DNA of 64,000 bases from Methanosarcinales archaeon (GCA_905339155.1 CAJPFJ010000016.1:1-64000), one strand, 5' to 3'; positions 17,376 to 27,421 are shown, counted from the stretch's first letter. Numbers and translations: made by a program. The notes: generated by a model not told the origin, from the sequence alone.

Positions 17376-17422
17376 TATTCATCGGCCCTATACAAGCGTT
17401 GCTGCAACCAGGTGGGGTAAAG

Positions 17423-19042
17423 CTATGTCCGGTTCTCTAAATCCGTGGTATAGTTCCTTCGTGAGATGCTCTTTAAACGCTTTTTGAATGCAGACCTGAA
17501 TATAGTACTTTTAATTACCCGTCTTCTATTGAGACTGCACAGCGAACTTTTAAAATCATTCAGAACCCTTACATTCTCAATGGTGCTCCTCAAAACAGAA
17601 AATGGAAACTGGATCGTGCTTCGCAAACCGCTTGCAGTGGAAAATGACCTCATATCCCTTCTTACTTCTGAAATAAGTTCATTTATTACTATCTTCTCCT
17701 CGACTTCTCCGACTTCTTTTACCAGTGCCAGTCTATGTATGGAATAAAAACCGATCAGGAATGCAAAAAGAAAAAAGAAATCCCATGATTGGAAATACAG
17801 GGCATCAAAACCACCAGTACTTACCGGGCTTTGCCATCTAACGCTGGCCCAGAGTTTGCTGGCTTCGAAAAAATCTGCAAATAAACCGCCAAGTACTGGT
17901 GCAATCCCTGCTGCTAACGAATTAACAAAACTGCTTGCTGCTAAATATGACGTGGCCTGTCCTTTTGGTGCTAATTTGAGCCCGATATTTCCTGATGAAA
18001 GAGTTATTCCTGCTGTGGAAATACCCATCAGGATATGTATGATCACCAATAATGGCATTGTAAATATATACTTCTCGGGTCTTGCCGTGAAAGTCCATGC
18101 AAGAATGCATACTATGAACAAAGGACCGTTTATGCTGAGTATAGATTTATTGCTGTATCTATCAGAATATTTTCCCCACAAATGTAAGAATGCCATACTA
18201 ATAACCTGATTCAATACCATGAGAATTATAATAGTTGACATATCAAGATTTAATCTTCTAAGCATGTAAACAGTGAAAAAAGGAGCTGCCAGGTTTACCG
18301 CAAAATTCCACGATCCAAGGAAAATGATAAGGTTTTTAAAATTGGAATCCTTGAAAGGCTGCAAAAGCAGCCTGGAGAAATTGATCTTTTCTTCCGGGAC
18401 CACCATACGAGGCTCAGGTGTCTTTGAAAGAAAATACAATCCAAACATACCTGCCACGAATCCGATGAAAAAAATATATGAATATGCATATAACTCATTG
18501 CCAGGATGTAGTTGTTTCCAGTAATCTATAAAAATTCCAGCAGCAAGACTGAATAGAATTCCCACTATACTTGCATAGATCATTCGTTTACCGAAAAAAG
18601 ATCCCATTTGATTCACGGGAACAAGGTCGCGCATCCATGAGTTCCAGCTGCAGGCTCCGATGGCTGAGAAAGCTCCATTTAATATTAAAGCGATGATGAG
18701 CAGATTAATGGGATTTTTGATAAAAAATAAGAAAGGAATCATAGCTATAAGCAGCCAGAATGACCTGCTCACTGCCGTACTCAGGATACAAATCTCCCTT
18801 CTGACCCTGTATTTCTCCACAATATATATTGCAGGCAGCTGGATCAGCTGTCCAAGAGGCGGGATGGCTGCAAGAATACCTATAGTCAGGTTTGAAGCTC
18901 CAAGTTTTAACGCAAAAGCCACAAGGAACACTCCACCTGTCAATGTTGCGATCGCCTGTGTTGTGAGGCCGTCCATTATCACATTCTTGAGGCCGGATTT
19001 CAATTCGCCTTCGGATAACGAATCTTTAACTGGGAATTTCAT
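17423..19042 (-). CDS. Major facilitator superfamily transporter
   Basis: A 539-residue membrane carrier with about 12 helices. An amphipathic start (LKSGLKNVIMDGLTTQAIAT) is followed by the conserved first helix, FALKLGASNLTIGILAAIPPLGQLIQLP. The loop between helices 2 and 3 has the basic pattern typical of MFS proteins. The C-terminal 90 residues are a polar, basic tail. The substrate is unknown. Its start lies 17 bp inside the end of the trehalose-6-phosphate synthase/phosphatase gene on the same strand, so they are co-transcribed and translationally coupled. A role in moving trehalose or a related solute is a guess from this context only. Confidence 0.85.
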   Translation of the reverse strand: MKFPVKDSLSEGELKSGLKNVIMDGLTTQAIATLTGGVFLVAFALKLGASNLTIGILAAIPPLGQLIQLPAIYIVEKYRVRREICILSTAVSRSFWLLIAMIPFLFFIKNPINLLIIALILNGAFSAIGACSWNSWMRDLVPVNQMGSFFGKRMIYASIVGILFSLAAGIFIDYWKQLHPGNELYAYSYIFFIGFVAGMFGLYFLSKTPEPRMVVPEEKINFSRLLLQPFKDSNFKNLIIFLGSWNFAVNLAAPFFTVYMLRRLNLDMSTIIILMVLNQVISMAFLHLWGKYSDRYSNKSILSINGPLFIVCILAWTFTARPEKYIFTMPLLVIIHILMGISTAGITLSSGNIGLKLAPKGQATSYLAASSFVNSLAAGIAPVLGGLFADFFEASKLWASVRWQSPVSTGGFDALYFQSWDFFFLFAFLIGFYSIHRLALVKEVGEVEEKIVINELISEVRRDMRSFSTASGLRSTIQFPFSVLRSTIENVRVLNDFKSSLCSLNRRRVIKSTIFRSAFKKRLKSISRRNYTTDLENRT

Positions 19043-21284
19043 TATGAATCCCTTTATTAATGCAATCAGATATTACATTTACTTCAACCATTTGCCTGAG
19101 AAGTTCTATAACTTCCATATAATTATGAAGATTAAACCTTGCATATGATTGAATAATCCCAACCCTGATTGAATAAGCAGTATCAGGAAGGATTTTGAAT
19201 AGATCCTCATCTGTGAAATCGTCGCCAATCGCAAGTATAAAATCATATTCGTTTTTAGAAATCCATTGCATTCCAGCTGTGCCTTTATTAAAACCTGCAT
19301 TCCTGACTTCCACAACTTTATTGCCCTGCATTACCTGAACATTAATATTTGCAGTAAGATTTACGAGAGTATCCATCAGTTCTTTTGCTTGCACAGAACT
19401 CTGTTCAGGGTCAGCTTTGCGATAATGCCACGCCAAGGAAAAACCTTTTTCCTCTATGAAGGATCCGGGGACCCTGTCCACATATAACCTGAGCAAAGGA
19501 AGTATTCTGGGTTTCCATTGATCATTCAATTTGTTAGCTACGCTCCAATCACAATTTTTTTCCTTGATCAATATCCCATGCTCAGCCACAATGTTTATGT
19601 TCGGCAATCCAAACCATCGATCAAGCGTATCTTTATCCCGGCCGCTTAACAGAACAATTTCATTTCGCAGATCAGCTAAATAACTCATAAGAATGTTCAG
19701 AGTGTCCCCGTTCGGTACTGCCATCTCAGGGCTTGGAGCAAAGGGAACTAGTGTTCCATCATAATCCAATAAGATAAGCCTCCTTCTGGCTTTATTGAAA
19801 TCCAGTTTCATCTCTTCCTTGACTTTTCGAGTTAATAATCTTGCATCAAATCTTTTTTGTTCCTCACCTACGGAAATCAGATCATGAATGAAATCATGCG
19901 CCCATTTCACAACATCATAACATTTGAGCCTTTCCTGCATGATCCCGTTTCTCCTGATCTGTTCTTGCTCTGGCATTTCCAGCGCTTCTCTTAATGCTTC
20001 AGTTATCTCTTCGGTATTATTGGGATTTATAATGATGGCTTCTCCGAGTTCTTTTGATGCCCCTGCCATTTCGCTGAGTATGAGAACACCAGTCTTATCG
20101 GTTCTTGCTGCAATATATTCTTTTGATATTAGATTCATACCATCTCTTAAAGGCGTAATCAAGGCAATGTCGCTTCTTTTATAAAGGGCGATAAGAGAAC
20201 TGAATGGCAGGAACTTGTATTGGTAGGATATTGGCGTCCAGTCGATGCTGCCGAACCTTCCATTTATCCTGCCAACAAGTTCGTCTATTTCTTTTTTATT
20301 CTGCTGATAATGTTCTACTCCTATACGTGAAGGAACAACTATTAATAGAAGCATTAATTTTTTATGCCATTGTTTATATCTCTCAAGGAAGATTTCATAG
20401 CTAAGAAGACGGTTGATAAGACCTTTAGTATAATCCAATCTGTCGATAGAAAGAATTATTCTGTAGTTTGCAAGCGCCCTGTCAAATTTATCTTCTTCTT
20501 TCTGAACCTGCGGACTGTTTATATGACTATGGAATCTCGGGAAATCAATACCCATGGGAAATGTATCAGCTCTTATGATCTTGTTCTCTGTGATAATCTT
20601 GCCCATATTGTTCTCATAACCCAATATGCGCAGAACACATCTTAAGAAATATTGGGTATATTCATGAGTATGGAATCCGACCAGATCAGCTCCCAGTATC
20701 CCTTCCAGTAATTCCTTCTGCCACTTTTTGGGAAGCATCCTGAATATTTCAAACGAAGGAAAAGGAATATGGAGAAAAAATCCAACTGGATTATCAGGAG
20801 ACTTTTTTTTCAGGAGTCCGGGAAGAAGCATGAGATGATAATCATGTATCCAGACAATATCACCCGGTTTTATGATTTCCATAATAGCTTCGCAGAACAT
20901 TTCATTTACATGCTTGTAATATCTCCATGATTCCTCATCATATACAGTATAGGATGGGAAATAGTGAAATAGCGGCCAGATGGTTTTGTTGCAGAATCCA
21001 TAGTAGAATTTATCCATGGTTTTTCTTGAAAGAAAAATGGGATATGCATGGAAATCAGAAAGCGCTTTTGATTTTAATTGTTCTTTCTGTTTTATATCTT
21101 CAACTGTTATCCCCGGCCATCCAATCCAGATATATTTTGACTTTGTAAACGAAGAGGTCTTCATTGAATTAATATATGCTGAAAGACCCGACACCATGCC
21201 GCCTACGCTTTCCTGAAACCGGAACGTACCTTCTTTTTCAACAACAGTGAAAGGCAGCCGATTTGAAACTATGAGCATTCTCAT
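19026..21284 (-). CDS. Bifunctional trehalose-6-phosphate synthase/phosphatase (OtsA-OtsB fusion)
   Basis: Makes trehalose from UDP-glucose and glucose-6-phosphate, then removes the phosphate. The protein has 752 residues. The N-terminal GT20 domain (about 1-480) shows RMLIVSNRLPFTV, the acceptor-site WIHDYHLMLLPGLL, FLHIPFPSFEIFRMLP, SIDRLDYTKGL and RDGMNLISKEYIAA. The C-terminal HAD phosphatase (about 490-740) shows the nucleophile motif LILLDYDGTLVPFA (Asp near 504), LLSGRDKDTL and GDDFTDEDLFKILP. Both active sites look complete. The product is a compatible solute, so the gene points to osmotic or desiccation protection. It overlaps the downstream MFS gene. Confidence 0.94.
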   Translation of the reverse strand: MRMLIVSNRLPFTVVEKEGTFRFQESVGGMVSGLSAYINSMKTSSFTKSKYIWIGWPGITVEDIKQKEQLKSKALSDFHAYPIFLSRKTMDKFYYGFCNKTIWPLFHYFPSYTVYDEESWRYYKHVNEMFCEAIMEIIKPGDIVWIHDYHLMLLPGLLKKKSPDNPVGFFLHIPFPSFEIFRMLPKKWQKELLEGILGADLVGFHTHEYTQYFLRCVLRILGYENNMGKIITENKIIRADTFPMGIDFPRFHSHINSPQVQKEEDKFDRALANYRIILSIDRLDYTKGLINRLLSYEIFLERYKQWHKKLMLLLIVVPSRIGVEHYQQNKKEIDELVGRINGRFGSIDWTPISYQYKFLPFSSLIALYKRSDIALITPLRDGMNLISKEYIAARTDKTGVLILSEMAGASKELGEAIIINPNNTEEITEALREALEMPEQEQIRRNGIMQERLKCYDVVKWAHDFIHDLISVGEEQKRFDARLLTRKVKEEMKLDFNKARRRLILLDYDGTLVPFAPSPEMAVPNGDTLNILMSYLADLRNEIVLLSGRDKDTLDRWFGLPNINIVAEHGILIKEKNCDWSVANKLNDQWKPRILPLLRLYVDRVPGSFIEEKGFSLAWHYRKADPEQSSVQAKELMDTLVNLTANINVQVMQGNKVVEVRNAGFNKGTAGMQWISKNEYDFILAIGDDFTDEDLFKILPDTAYSIRVGIIQSYARFNLHNYMEVIELLRQMVEVNVISDCINKGIHNEIPS

Positions 21285-21335
21285 TTATATCCCACTTACC
21301 ATAACATATTTTCCGATATTAATATACCTATCTGG

Positions 21336-21647
21336 TTAATCCTCTACCGACTCATCTATCCAGTTAAGATATTGCGCAGAACCTTCATCGATCTTAAACG
21401 CCAGAACGCATGGAACCTCATAGCTGTGGATCTCTTTTACCCTCTTCTCGATTTCCTTTACTTTATCTGATCTTGTTTTTATGATAATCCCGAACTCATT
21501 GGCCTGGTCTATGCTTCCTTTCCATCTGAAAATAGAAGTGATCGGGAAAATATTCACGCAGGCGGCAAGCCGCTCCTCAACAAGTTTGCAACCGATCATC
21601 CGGGCTTGTGCCATATCCCCGGCGGTTATATATATTATTGAAAACAT
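21336..21647 (-). CDS. cutA: CutA family protein
   Basis: A 103-residue trimeric ferredoxin-like protein historically linked to divalent cation tolerance; the exact role is unsettled in archaea. The core is visible: FSIIYITAGDMAQARMIG, LVEERLAACVNIFPITSIFRW, EFGIIIKTRSDKVKEIEKRV and SYEVPCVLAFKIDEGSAQYL. The ATG at 21647 is chosen because GGTGAC lies a few bases upstream; an in-frame TTG at 21659 would add four residues across that site. Divergent from the site-2 protease gene. Confidence 0.9.
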   Translation of the reverse strand: MFSIIYITAGDMAQARMIGCKLVEERLAACVNIFPITSIFRWKGSIDQANEFGIIIKTRSDKVKEIEKRVKEIHSYEVPCVLAFKIDEGSAQYLNWIDESVED

Positions 21648-21717
21648 TAAGTCACCCAAAGCTTAATATGTATAATGAGTTTAATAATTTACTGATATTG
21701 CTTCCGGAGACAAATTT

Positions 21718-23415
21718 TTGAATTACACTGATCTTTTATTGCCACTGTTCTTATTCTACTGGCTTATTGTCATGATCCTTAACAGACGCGGGACACTGGC
21801 AAAACATAATATTACTGCATGGGGCCCAATACTGATGATCCGCACCACGAAAGGCCAGGAATTCCTTGACAGGCTTGCCGTTCATAAAAGATTCTGGAGA
21901 ACATTTGCAAATATAGGCCTTCCAGCTATGCTTATCGGTATGCTGATGATGTTCCTGCTTATTGTGTTCATCGATTACTCACTAATAAATTCATTCCAGA
22001 CGCAAACTGTACCCCAGCCCACCAAATTCAATGAACCCCGCAATATTTTCCTGATCCCCGGACTTAATGAATTTATTCCTTTGATCTGGGGGGCCATTGC
22101 ATTGATCGTAACGCTCATGGTACATGAGTTTTCCCATGCAATCCTTTGCAAAGTGGAAGGTATCAAGGTAAAATCCATGGGAATATTGCTGGCTCTTGTC
22201 CCTGTGGGTGGTTTTGCAGAACCGGACGAAGAACAGCTTCTGGGGAAAAAGGAAGAGAGAACCGATATAGAAGAAACCGAAGGGACAGAAGAACCTCCAA
22301 AGCGGTTAGCCACCCGCGCCGAGCGTGTGCGAGTGCTTACGGCAGGAGTAATGGCTAATTTTGTCACGGCAGTCATTGCTTTTGTCCTGTTTTTCTTATT
22401 GCTCGGTTCAATTTCGACAGTAGGAGAAGTAATGATAACAACCGTTGTCCCCGGATCTCCAGCTGACCTTGCCGGCGTTAACCAGAGCATGATATTGACA
22501 GGAATAAATGATAATAAAATAAATAATGCATCCGATTTTCTCTTCCTTGCCAATACGATCACCTATGGCAGCAACATAAAGTTAAACCTCGTTGAGAACG
22601 GCGTACAAAAAGAAATACATCTGGCTGCAACCGGGAAAAACGTTACGCATGCAGGTGTTAATGTATCTCAAGTGACAGAAGGTTCGGCTGCCGAAGCCGC
22701 TGGAATAAAGGCAGGCATGATAATAGTCAGGATTGATGACACGCAAATCAAAGAACTCAAAGATTTTATTACTTTCATGAATTCCACAAAAGAAGGTCAG
22801 AAAATCGATGTTTACCTATTAAGCAGCAGCTCTCTTAATGCTTCAACACAAGTGTTTAAAGCTATTGAATTAAGAAAAAACCCCTCCCCTATGAATGCGA
22901 ATAAAGGTTTCCTGGGTGTTTCCTATTCACCGGAAGCTGTAATTTATTCCCTTGGGATAGGGATAGGTGAATTCCCGGCAAAAACATACCTTCATATGTT
23001 GAAGAGTATTCCATCGTTAATGACCGGGATCACAGGATGGGTAATAATATTTGGCCTTCCGATATATGGTTTTGGCGGTGAGGGATTCCCCGGCTTTAGT
23101 GGCATACTTATGAATTTTTACGAGCCCACAGGTTGGGTGGCAGTGTTTGGTGTCGTTGTGTTCTGGGTATTAAATGCCCTGTTATGGATCGGCTGGATGA
23201 ATTTATATGCCGGGCTATTTAATTGTCTCCCTGCAGTACCTCTTGATGGAGGACATGTGTTCCGCGATGTTATGGCTTCATTCCTGACAAAAGTTTTCGG
23301 AGATGGCGAGAAAGTGGAACGGATATCCAATGCGATCGTGCTGGTATTTGCATTATTGATCCTTTTGTCTTTTGTGTTCGTTATGATCGCGCCATTCGCA
23401 GCGCATGGGTTTTAA
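21718..23415 (+). CDS. Membrane site-2 zinc metalloprotease with PDZ domains (M50)
   Basis: An intramembrane protease of 565 residues. Helices lie near 5-20 and 58-88, with a third carrying LMVHEFSHAILCKVEG (about 139-154), where HEFSH is the zinc site. A cytosolic charged loop (about 178-205) follows, then two PDZ-like units (about 240-300 and 305-370, e.g. GSAAEAAGIKAGMIIVRID). C-terminal helices contain NCLPAVPLDGGHVFRD with the third zinc ligand Asp. The start is taken as TTG at 21718 with GGAG upstream; no in-frame ATG precedes the first helix. The family acts in regulated intramembrane proteolysis; the target is unknown. Confidence 0.88.
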   Translation: MNYTDLLLPLFLFYWLIVMILNRRGTLAKHNITAWGPILMIRTTKGQEFLDRLAVHKRFWRTFANIGLPAMLIGMLMMFLLIVFIDYSLINSFQTQTVPQPTKFNEPRNIFLIPGLNEFIPLIWGAIALIVTLMVHEFSHAILCKVEGIKVKSMGILLALVPVGGFAEPDEEQLLGKKEERTDIEETEGTEEPPKRLATRAERVRVLTAGVMANFVTAVIAFVLFFLLLGSISTVGEVMITTVVPGSPADLAGVNQSMILTGINDNKINNASDFLFLANTITYGSNIKLNLVENGVQKEIHLAATGKNVTHAGVNVSQVTEGSAAEAAGIKAGMIIVRIDDTQIKELKDFITFMNSTKEGQKIDVYLLSSSSLNASTQVFKAIELRKNPSPMNANKGFLGVSYSPEAVIYSLGIGIGEFPAKTYLHMLKSIPSLMTGITGWVIIFGLPIYGFGGEGFPGFSGILMNFYEPTGWVAVFGVVVFWVLNALLWIGWMNLYAGLFNCLPAVPLDGGHVFRDVMASFLTKVFGDGEKVERISNAIVLVFALLILLSFVFVMIAPFAAHGF

Positions 23416-23417
23416 CA

Positions 23418-24062
23418 TTACAGGTTTTTGATCAACTTCGATGGATTCGTGATCGTGGCGATCTTTGCACCTTTTTCATCAAGACCAGCACCCATCGCGA
23501 TCTTAAATGCTGTTTCATCGTTTATCAGATCATGCGGCGAATGTGAATCCGTATCTACGATAAGTTCTGCGCCAATTTCCTGTGCGATCCTTGCTACATG
23601 ACCGTTCGTCCTGTTGTGGCCGTTTCTTGATGTGATCTCAAGACATATTCCGTTTTCCTTTGCAGTCCGGGCGTCTTCAAGTGTAATAAAACCGGGATGC
23701 GCAAGAATATCAATATCAAGCGACACTGCTACATGATTTGTTCCCTGAGGTACCGGCTCAACTGATGTCTCACCGTGAACAACAATGACCTCAGCTCCCA
23801 GTTTTCTTGCCATCCTGACAAGCTGGGGCATTTTTGAAGGAGGAACATGGGTGATTTCAACTCCTGAAAAAATCCTGATATCATAATCGTTTTCCAGGCT
23901 CTTCACGTGGCAAACGCTTGAAAGGATATGTTCGATATTGGTATAATCGACATGGTCTGTTATTGCTATTGCCGTATATCCAAGCACAACGGCCCGGCGC
24001 ACAAGTTCGCTTGGTATGAGTTCTCCATCGCTGAAGGATGAATGTGTATGGAGGTCTATCAT
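23418..24062 (-). CDS. PHP-domain metal-dependent hydrolase
   Basis: A 214-residue protein of the PHP superfamily (polymerase/histidinol phosphatase), which hydrolyses phosphoesters with a cluster of metals. Visible ligand motifs: MIDLHTHSSFSDGELIP (residues 1-17), AITDHVDYTN (about 33-42), HGETSVEPVP, ILAHPGFITLEDA and DTDSHSPHDL. All five PHP motifs are in order, so the site is probably active. The substrate is unknown. The start codon overlaps the stop of the srp19 gene (ATGA), giving a two-gene unit. Confidence 0.9.
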   Translation of the reverse strand: MIDLHTHSSFSDGELIPSELVRRAVVLGYTAIAITDHVDYTNIEHILSSVCHVKSLENDYDIRIFSGVEITHVPPSKMPQLVRMARKLGAEVIVVHGETSVEPVPQGTNHVAVSLDIDILAHPGFITLEDARTAKENGICLEITSRNGHNRTNGHVARIAQEIGAELIVDTDSHSPHDLINDETAFKIAMGAGLDEKGAKIATITNPSKLIKNL

Positions 24063-24352
24063 TTCTGTCCCCGTATCTTGCTTATATGCTGCGCTATCTG
24101 TTTTGTGATCACCGATTTTGGTCCTTTCTTATCAACAAGCACTCTTCCACCTGTAACCCACCATGATTGCGGGTGGGCTTTATCGGATTCCACAACAGGA
24201 GCAAGATCCAGTTCAAGAGCCGCTTTCTCGATCTCTTTTAATACAGGTGATTTTACAGAATCTTTCAATGAAAGAATCCGCCCTTCTCCCCTTGATTTTG
24301 TGGCATCAAGATATATAGGCCAGATGACAAGCTTGGTTTTATCTTTTAACAT
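24059..24352 (-). CDS. srp19: Signal recognition particle 19 kDa protein
   Basis: Binds the tips of helices 6 and 8 of SRP RNA so that SRP54 can assemble; acts in co-translational targeting of membrane proteins. The 97 residues show the SRP19 pattern: LVIWPIYLDATKSRGEGR (about 8-25), KAHPQSWWVTGGRVLVDK (about 58-75) and a basic tail KSVITKQIAQHISKIRGQK. Standard archaeal length. It is the first gene of a pair with the PHP hydrolase. Confidence 0.93.
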   Translation of the reverse strand: MLKDKTKLVIWPIYLDATKSRGEGRILSLKDSVKSPVLKEIEKAALELDLAPVVESDKAHPQSWWVTGGRVLVDKKGPKSVITKQIAQHISKIRGQK

Positions 24353-24392
24353 TATATTCCTTTTATCTTTTTAAAAAGTAATAAGACTTTTC

Positions 24393-25409
24393 TTAAAACC
24401 GGAATATGGTTTTCATTGCTAAAAAAGCCATTCCTGAGATGATCGCAGTTACAGGAATTGTCAATATCCATGCACCAACGATCTTTCGCGCGATACCCCA
24501 CCTTACCGCAGAAAGTTTATCTGTAGCTCCTACGCCCATTATTGAAGCTGATATTACATGCGTTGTGCTTACAGGTATGCCAAATGCCGCCATGCTCGCA
24601 AGCACAATGCCACCTGATGTCTCAGCACAAAAACCCTGGTAAGGTCTCAGTTTTGTTATTTTTTGTGCCATGGTCTTAACTATTCTCCATCCTCCGAGGA
24701 AAGTCCCGAGAGAAATAGATATATGGGCTGCCAGTATTACCCATAAAGGCACGTTGAAAGTTGTAAGTGAACCATACGTTACGAGCAGAACTGTGATAAT
24801 TCCCATTGTTTTTTGTGCATCGTTCGTACCGTGCGTCACAGAATAAAAAAAAGCTGAAAATAGTTGCAGGCGCTTGAAATATATGTTGATCCTGGAAGGA
24901 GAAACACGATAAAACGCCCTGATAACCAATGTTGTTAGTATAAACGCTGCGACCAATCCGATAATCGGAGATATTACCATGAAGGCAACGACTTTTTCCA
25001 CGCCGACAGGATTTATGGAACTGCTGCCTATTGCGGCTAATCCTGCGCCCACAAGACCGCCAACAAGTGCATGACTACTTGAGGTAGGAAGCCCGTAATA
25101 CCATGTGATCAGGTCCCATAGAATAGCTCCGACCAGCGCCGAAAATATCATGAATACAAGGAGTTCTTTATCCTGAACGAGTTCAATTTTTATTATTCCT
25201 TTCCCTATGGTGGCAGCTATTGCGGTTGAAAAGAAAAGGGGCCCTATGAGATTGCCCACAGCAGCCATTCCAACTGCCTTTATAGGTGATAATACCTTGG
25301 TCGCAACGACTGTGGAGATAGCGTTAGCCGAGTCATGAAAACCATTTATGAAATCAAAGAACAAAGCCAGAACTATTGTAAATATTATGAATTCCTGTAA
25401 GAATACCAA
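24393..25409 (-). CDS. Pit-type inorganic phosphate transporter
   Basis: A 338-residue permease of the PiT family, driving phosphate uptake by cation symport. The two signature repeats are present: FFDFINGFHDSANAISTVVA (about 18-37) and VTHGTNDAQKTMGIIT (about 192-207). GLPTSSSHALVGGLVGA (about 109-125) and its second-half counterpart GIPVSTTHVISASIMGVGA are also present. About 10 helices are expected. It lies 11 bp downstream of a DUF47 protein gene, its usual regulatory partner. Confidence 0.93.
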   Translation of the reverse strand: MVFLQEFIIFTIVLALFFDFINGFHDSANAISTVVATKVLSPIKAVGMAAVGNLIGPLFFSTAIAATIGKGIIKIELVQDKELLVFMIFSALVGAILWDLITWYYGLPTSSSHALVGGLVGAGLAAIGSSSINPVGVEKVVAFMVISPIIGLVAAFILTTLVIRAFYRVSPSRINIYFKRLQLFSAFFYSVTHGTNDAQKTMGIITVLLVTYGSLTTFNVPLWVILAAHISISLGTFLGGWRIVKTMAQKITKLRPYQGFCAETSGGIVLASMAAFGIPVSTTHVISASIMGVGATDKLSAVRWGIARKIVGAWILTIPVTAIISGMAFLAMKTIFRF

Positions 25410-25420
25410 AATATCACCTT

Positions 25421-26050
25421 TTAACTGTTCTTTACCACTATATCACTGATGACGTTCGCAGCATCCTCGCATTTGTCAGTAGCAAACTCAAGCCTTTCAT
25501 AAATTTCTTTCAATTTCATTATCTCAATGGCGTCTTTTTGCTTGAAAAGCTGGGCAACCGAAGATTTATAAATATCATCTGCCACATTTTCAAGCCTGTT
25601 GACTTCAATGCATCTCTTTTCAATATCTTTTGGGTTCTTGATATTTCGAAGCCCGCATATGGCAATATTTAATTCAGTAGACTGCTTCAATATCACTTCG
25701 GCTAATTTTATCATATTCTCCTCAGGCTTTTTTATCTCGTAAAGGACAAAACGTGTTGCTGTGCCATCAATATAATCAAGGACATCATCAAAAGCAGAGG
25801 CAAGCGCCGATATATCCTCATGGTCGATAGGAGTTATAAATGTTTTATTCAATTCCTCAAATATCTCGTGGACAAAATCATCTCCCTGATGCTCAATATC
25901 CTTTATTTTTAGCTGCTTTTCCTTTACATTTTCATAATTGTTAAGCATTTCAAGAAAAACCTTCGAACCATCCAGAACATTACTTGATTCGTTCTCTAGC
26001 ATATTAAAAAAGTGCTTATCCTGCGGAATAAGCCATTCTTTCAATCCCAT
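25421..26050 (-). CDS. DUF47/PhoU-like protein partner of the phosphate transporter
   Basis: A 209-residue all-helical protein of the DUF47 family (TIGR00153), related to PhoU. Pattern: FFNMLENESSNVLDGSKVFL at the start, IEHQGDDFVHEIFEELNKTF (about 47-66), then TPIDHEDISALASAFDDVLD (about 67-86) with acidic metal-binding residues. These proteins are nearly always paired with Pit transporters and are thought to restrain them. It is the first gene of the pair; its start is an ATG at 26050. Confidence 0.9.
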   Translation of the reverse strand: MGLKEWLIPQDKHFFNMLENESSNVLDGSKVFLEMLNNYENVKEKQLKIKDIEHQGDDFVHEIFEELNKTFITPIDHEDISALASAFDDVLDYIDGTATRFVLYEIKKPEENMIKLAEVILKQSTELNIAICGLRNIKNPKDIEKRCIEVNRLENVADDIYKSSVAQLFKQKDAIEIMKLKEIYERLEFATDKCEDAANVISDIVVKNS

Positions 26051-26154
26051 AGTTCTATCTCCATTTATACATTTTATTTGTTATTATTCTTAATTCTTAC
26101 AGTTTTCGATTTAGTTATCTTATTGTTTTCTATTTTGTCCGGTGGAGATTGGTC

Positions 26155-27420
26155 TTAAAACAAAGATTTTAAAGTATTGAATCCAGTTTCAAATGCCAGC
26201 TTGAGTATATCAAGGGGATTTGTTATTCCAAGATAATAAACCATAAGAGGTATCGCCACAAAAGTCCCTGCCATACTTCCAAGATTAGCCAATCCTGCCA
26301 CCAGAATGATACGGAATAACCTGTTGTGCATTAATTCACTCATGGTATCATCTGTCATTATTCTCTTAAAATCCTCTGTCGTGGGTGGACGAAAATGTGC
26401 TTCTACAAGACCGGCCAGCCAGCCTACTGCAAGAAATGGATGCAGGAAGCCGAACCATGCAAGGCCAAAAGCCGTCAAAGCGGATAGTGGATGACCCCTG
26501 GCAATCAGTACGCCAATTGCAGATAGTATTCCCTGGGCTAAAAAAAGATATAGCATTGCTACAAGAAGTTTCTCGAGGGGATAGCCACCGAAAACCAGGA
26601 GAGCAAGCACCCCGACGATCATTAAGATGATTGCAATAGTTAGGGTCTTTAACCAATTAAAACCTTTTTTTGGAATAGTTGTGAGTTGTTCCAATGGCGG
26701 TAAGGTTTCAGGATTATCGAGATATTTCTGTATTCCCTCCCTGTGGCCTGCACCAACCACTGCTACTACTTTTCCCTGGTTGGATAGGTCAATCAGGTTC
26801 TTTGCCATGAAGGCATCCCTTTCATCGATCAGGACTGTTGCCGCACTGGGAGCAAGTTTTCTTAATTCACCAACAAGCTGGGTCACAACATCCTCATTTG
26901 TAACCGTTTCCATATCTATTTCCCGCGAACCGAAACCAAACGAAGCGCCGATAAGGGAACCAAAAAGCTTCAATTTTTCGAAAAAGGACATTTTGTTCCA
27001 GAAACGTGACAGTGTAAGCTGGATATCCCTGTCAATGAGCGCGATCTTTGCCCCCGACTTTTCTGCCTGTTCAATTGCCGCCATCATTTCAGCGCCAGGC
27101 TTGACCCCTGTGTCGGCGCCAATTTTTTTCTGCACATATGCAAGAAGCCAGTGAAGCATGAAATAATAGAATTTGCCTTCACTGAGGAGGTCTTTTACAT
27201 TTATTTCTTTTACCTGCTCTTCACCCTTGATCGCCTTGAACCTTGCACTATCAAGTTCAACGGCCACGATATCGGGTTTTTCACGTTCTATTACTTCATT
27301 GACCTGGGCAATGCTTTTTTCAGAAACATGAGCTGTCCCCACAATTATTATCCTGCCACCCGGTGCGGCCGGATTCTGGATATTAAAATTGCAGCTTATT
27401 TTATAAATGCCGTTATTCAT
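26155..27420 (-). CDS. TraB/PrgY family membrane protein
   Basis: A 421-residue member of the TraB family, first known for pheromone shutdown in enterococci and of unproven biochemistry in archaea. The N-terminal 240 residues form the Tiki-like domain with IIIVGTAHVSEKSIAQVNEV (about 24-43) and IVAVELDSARFKAI, plus the second GxxH-type motif VAVVGAGHREGIQKYL (about 217-232). The C-terminal half has four to six helices (about 255-400). Tiki relatives are metalloproteases, so a peptidase role is conceivable. It starts one base downstream of the M50-CBS protease gene stop, in the same direction. Confidence 0.87.
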   Translation of the reverse strand: MNNGIYKISCNFNIQNPAAPGGRIIIVGTAHVSEKSIAQVNEVIEREKPDIVAVELDSARFKAIKGEEQVKEINVKDLLSEGKFYYFMLHWLLAYVQKKIGADTGVKPGAEMMAAIEQAEKSGAKIALIDRDIQLTLSRFWNKMSFFEKLKLFGSLIGASFGFGSREIDMETVTNEDVVTQLVGELRKLAPSAATVLIDERDAFMAKNLIDLSNQGKVVAVVGAGHREGIQKYLDNPETLPPLEQLTTIPKKGFNWLKTLTIAIILMIVGVLALLVFGGYPLEKLLVAMLYLFLAQGILSAIGVLIARGHPLSALTAFGLAWFGFLHPFLAVGWLAGLVEAHFRPPTTEDFKRIMTDDTMSELMHNRLFRIILVAGLANLGSMAGTFVAIPLMVYYLGITNPLDILKLAFETGFNTLKSLF

Positions 27421-27421
27421 G

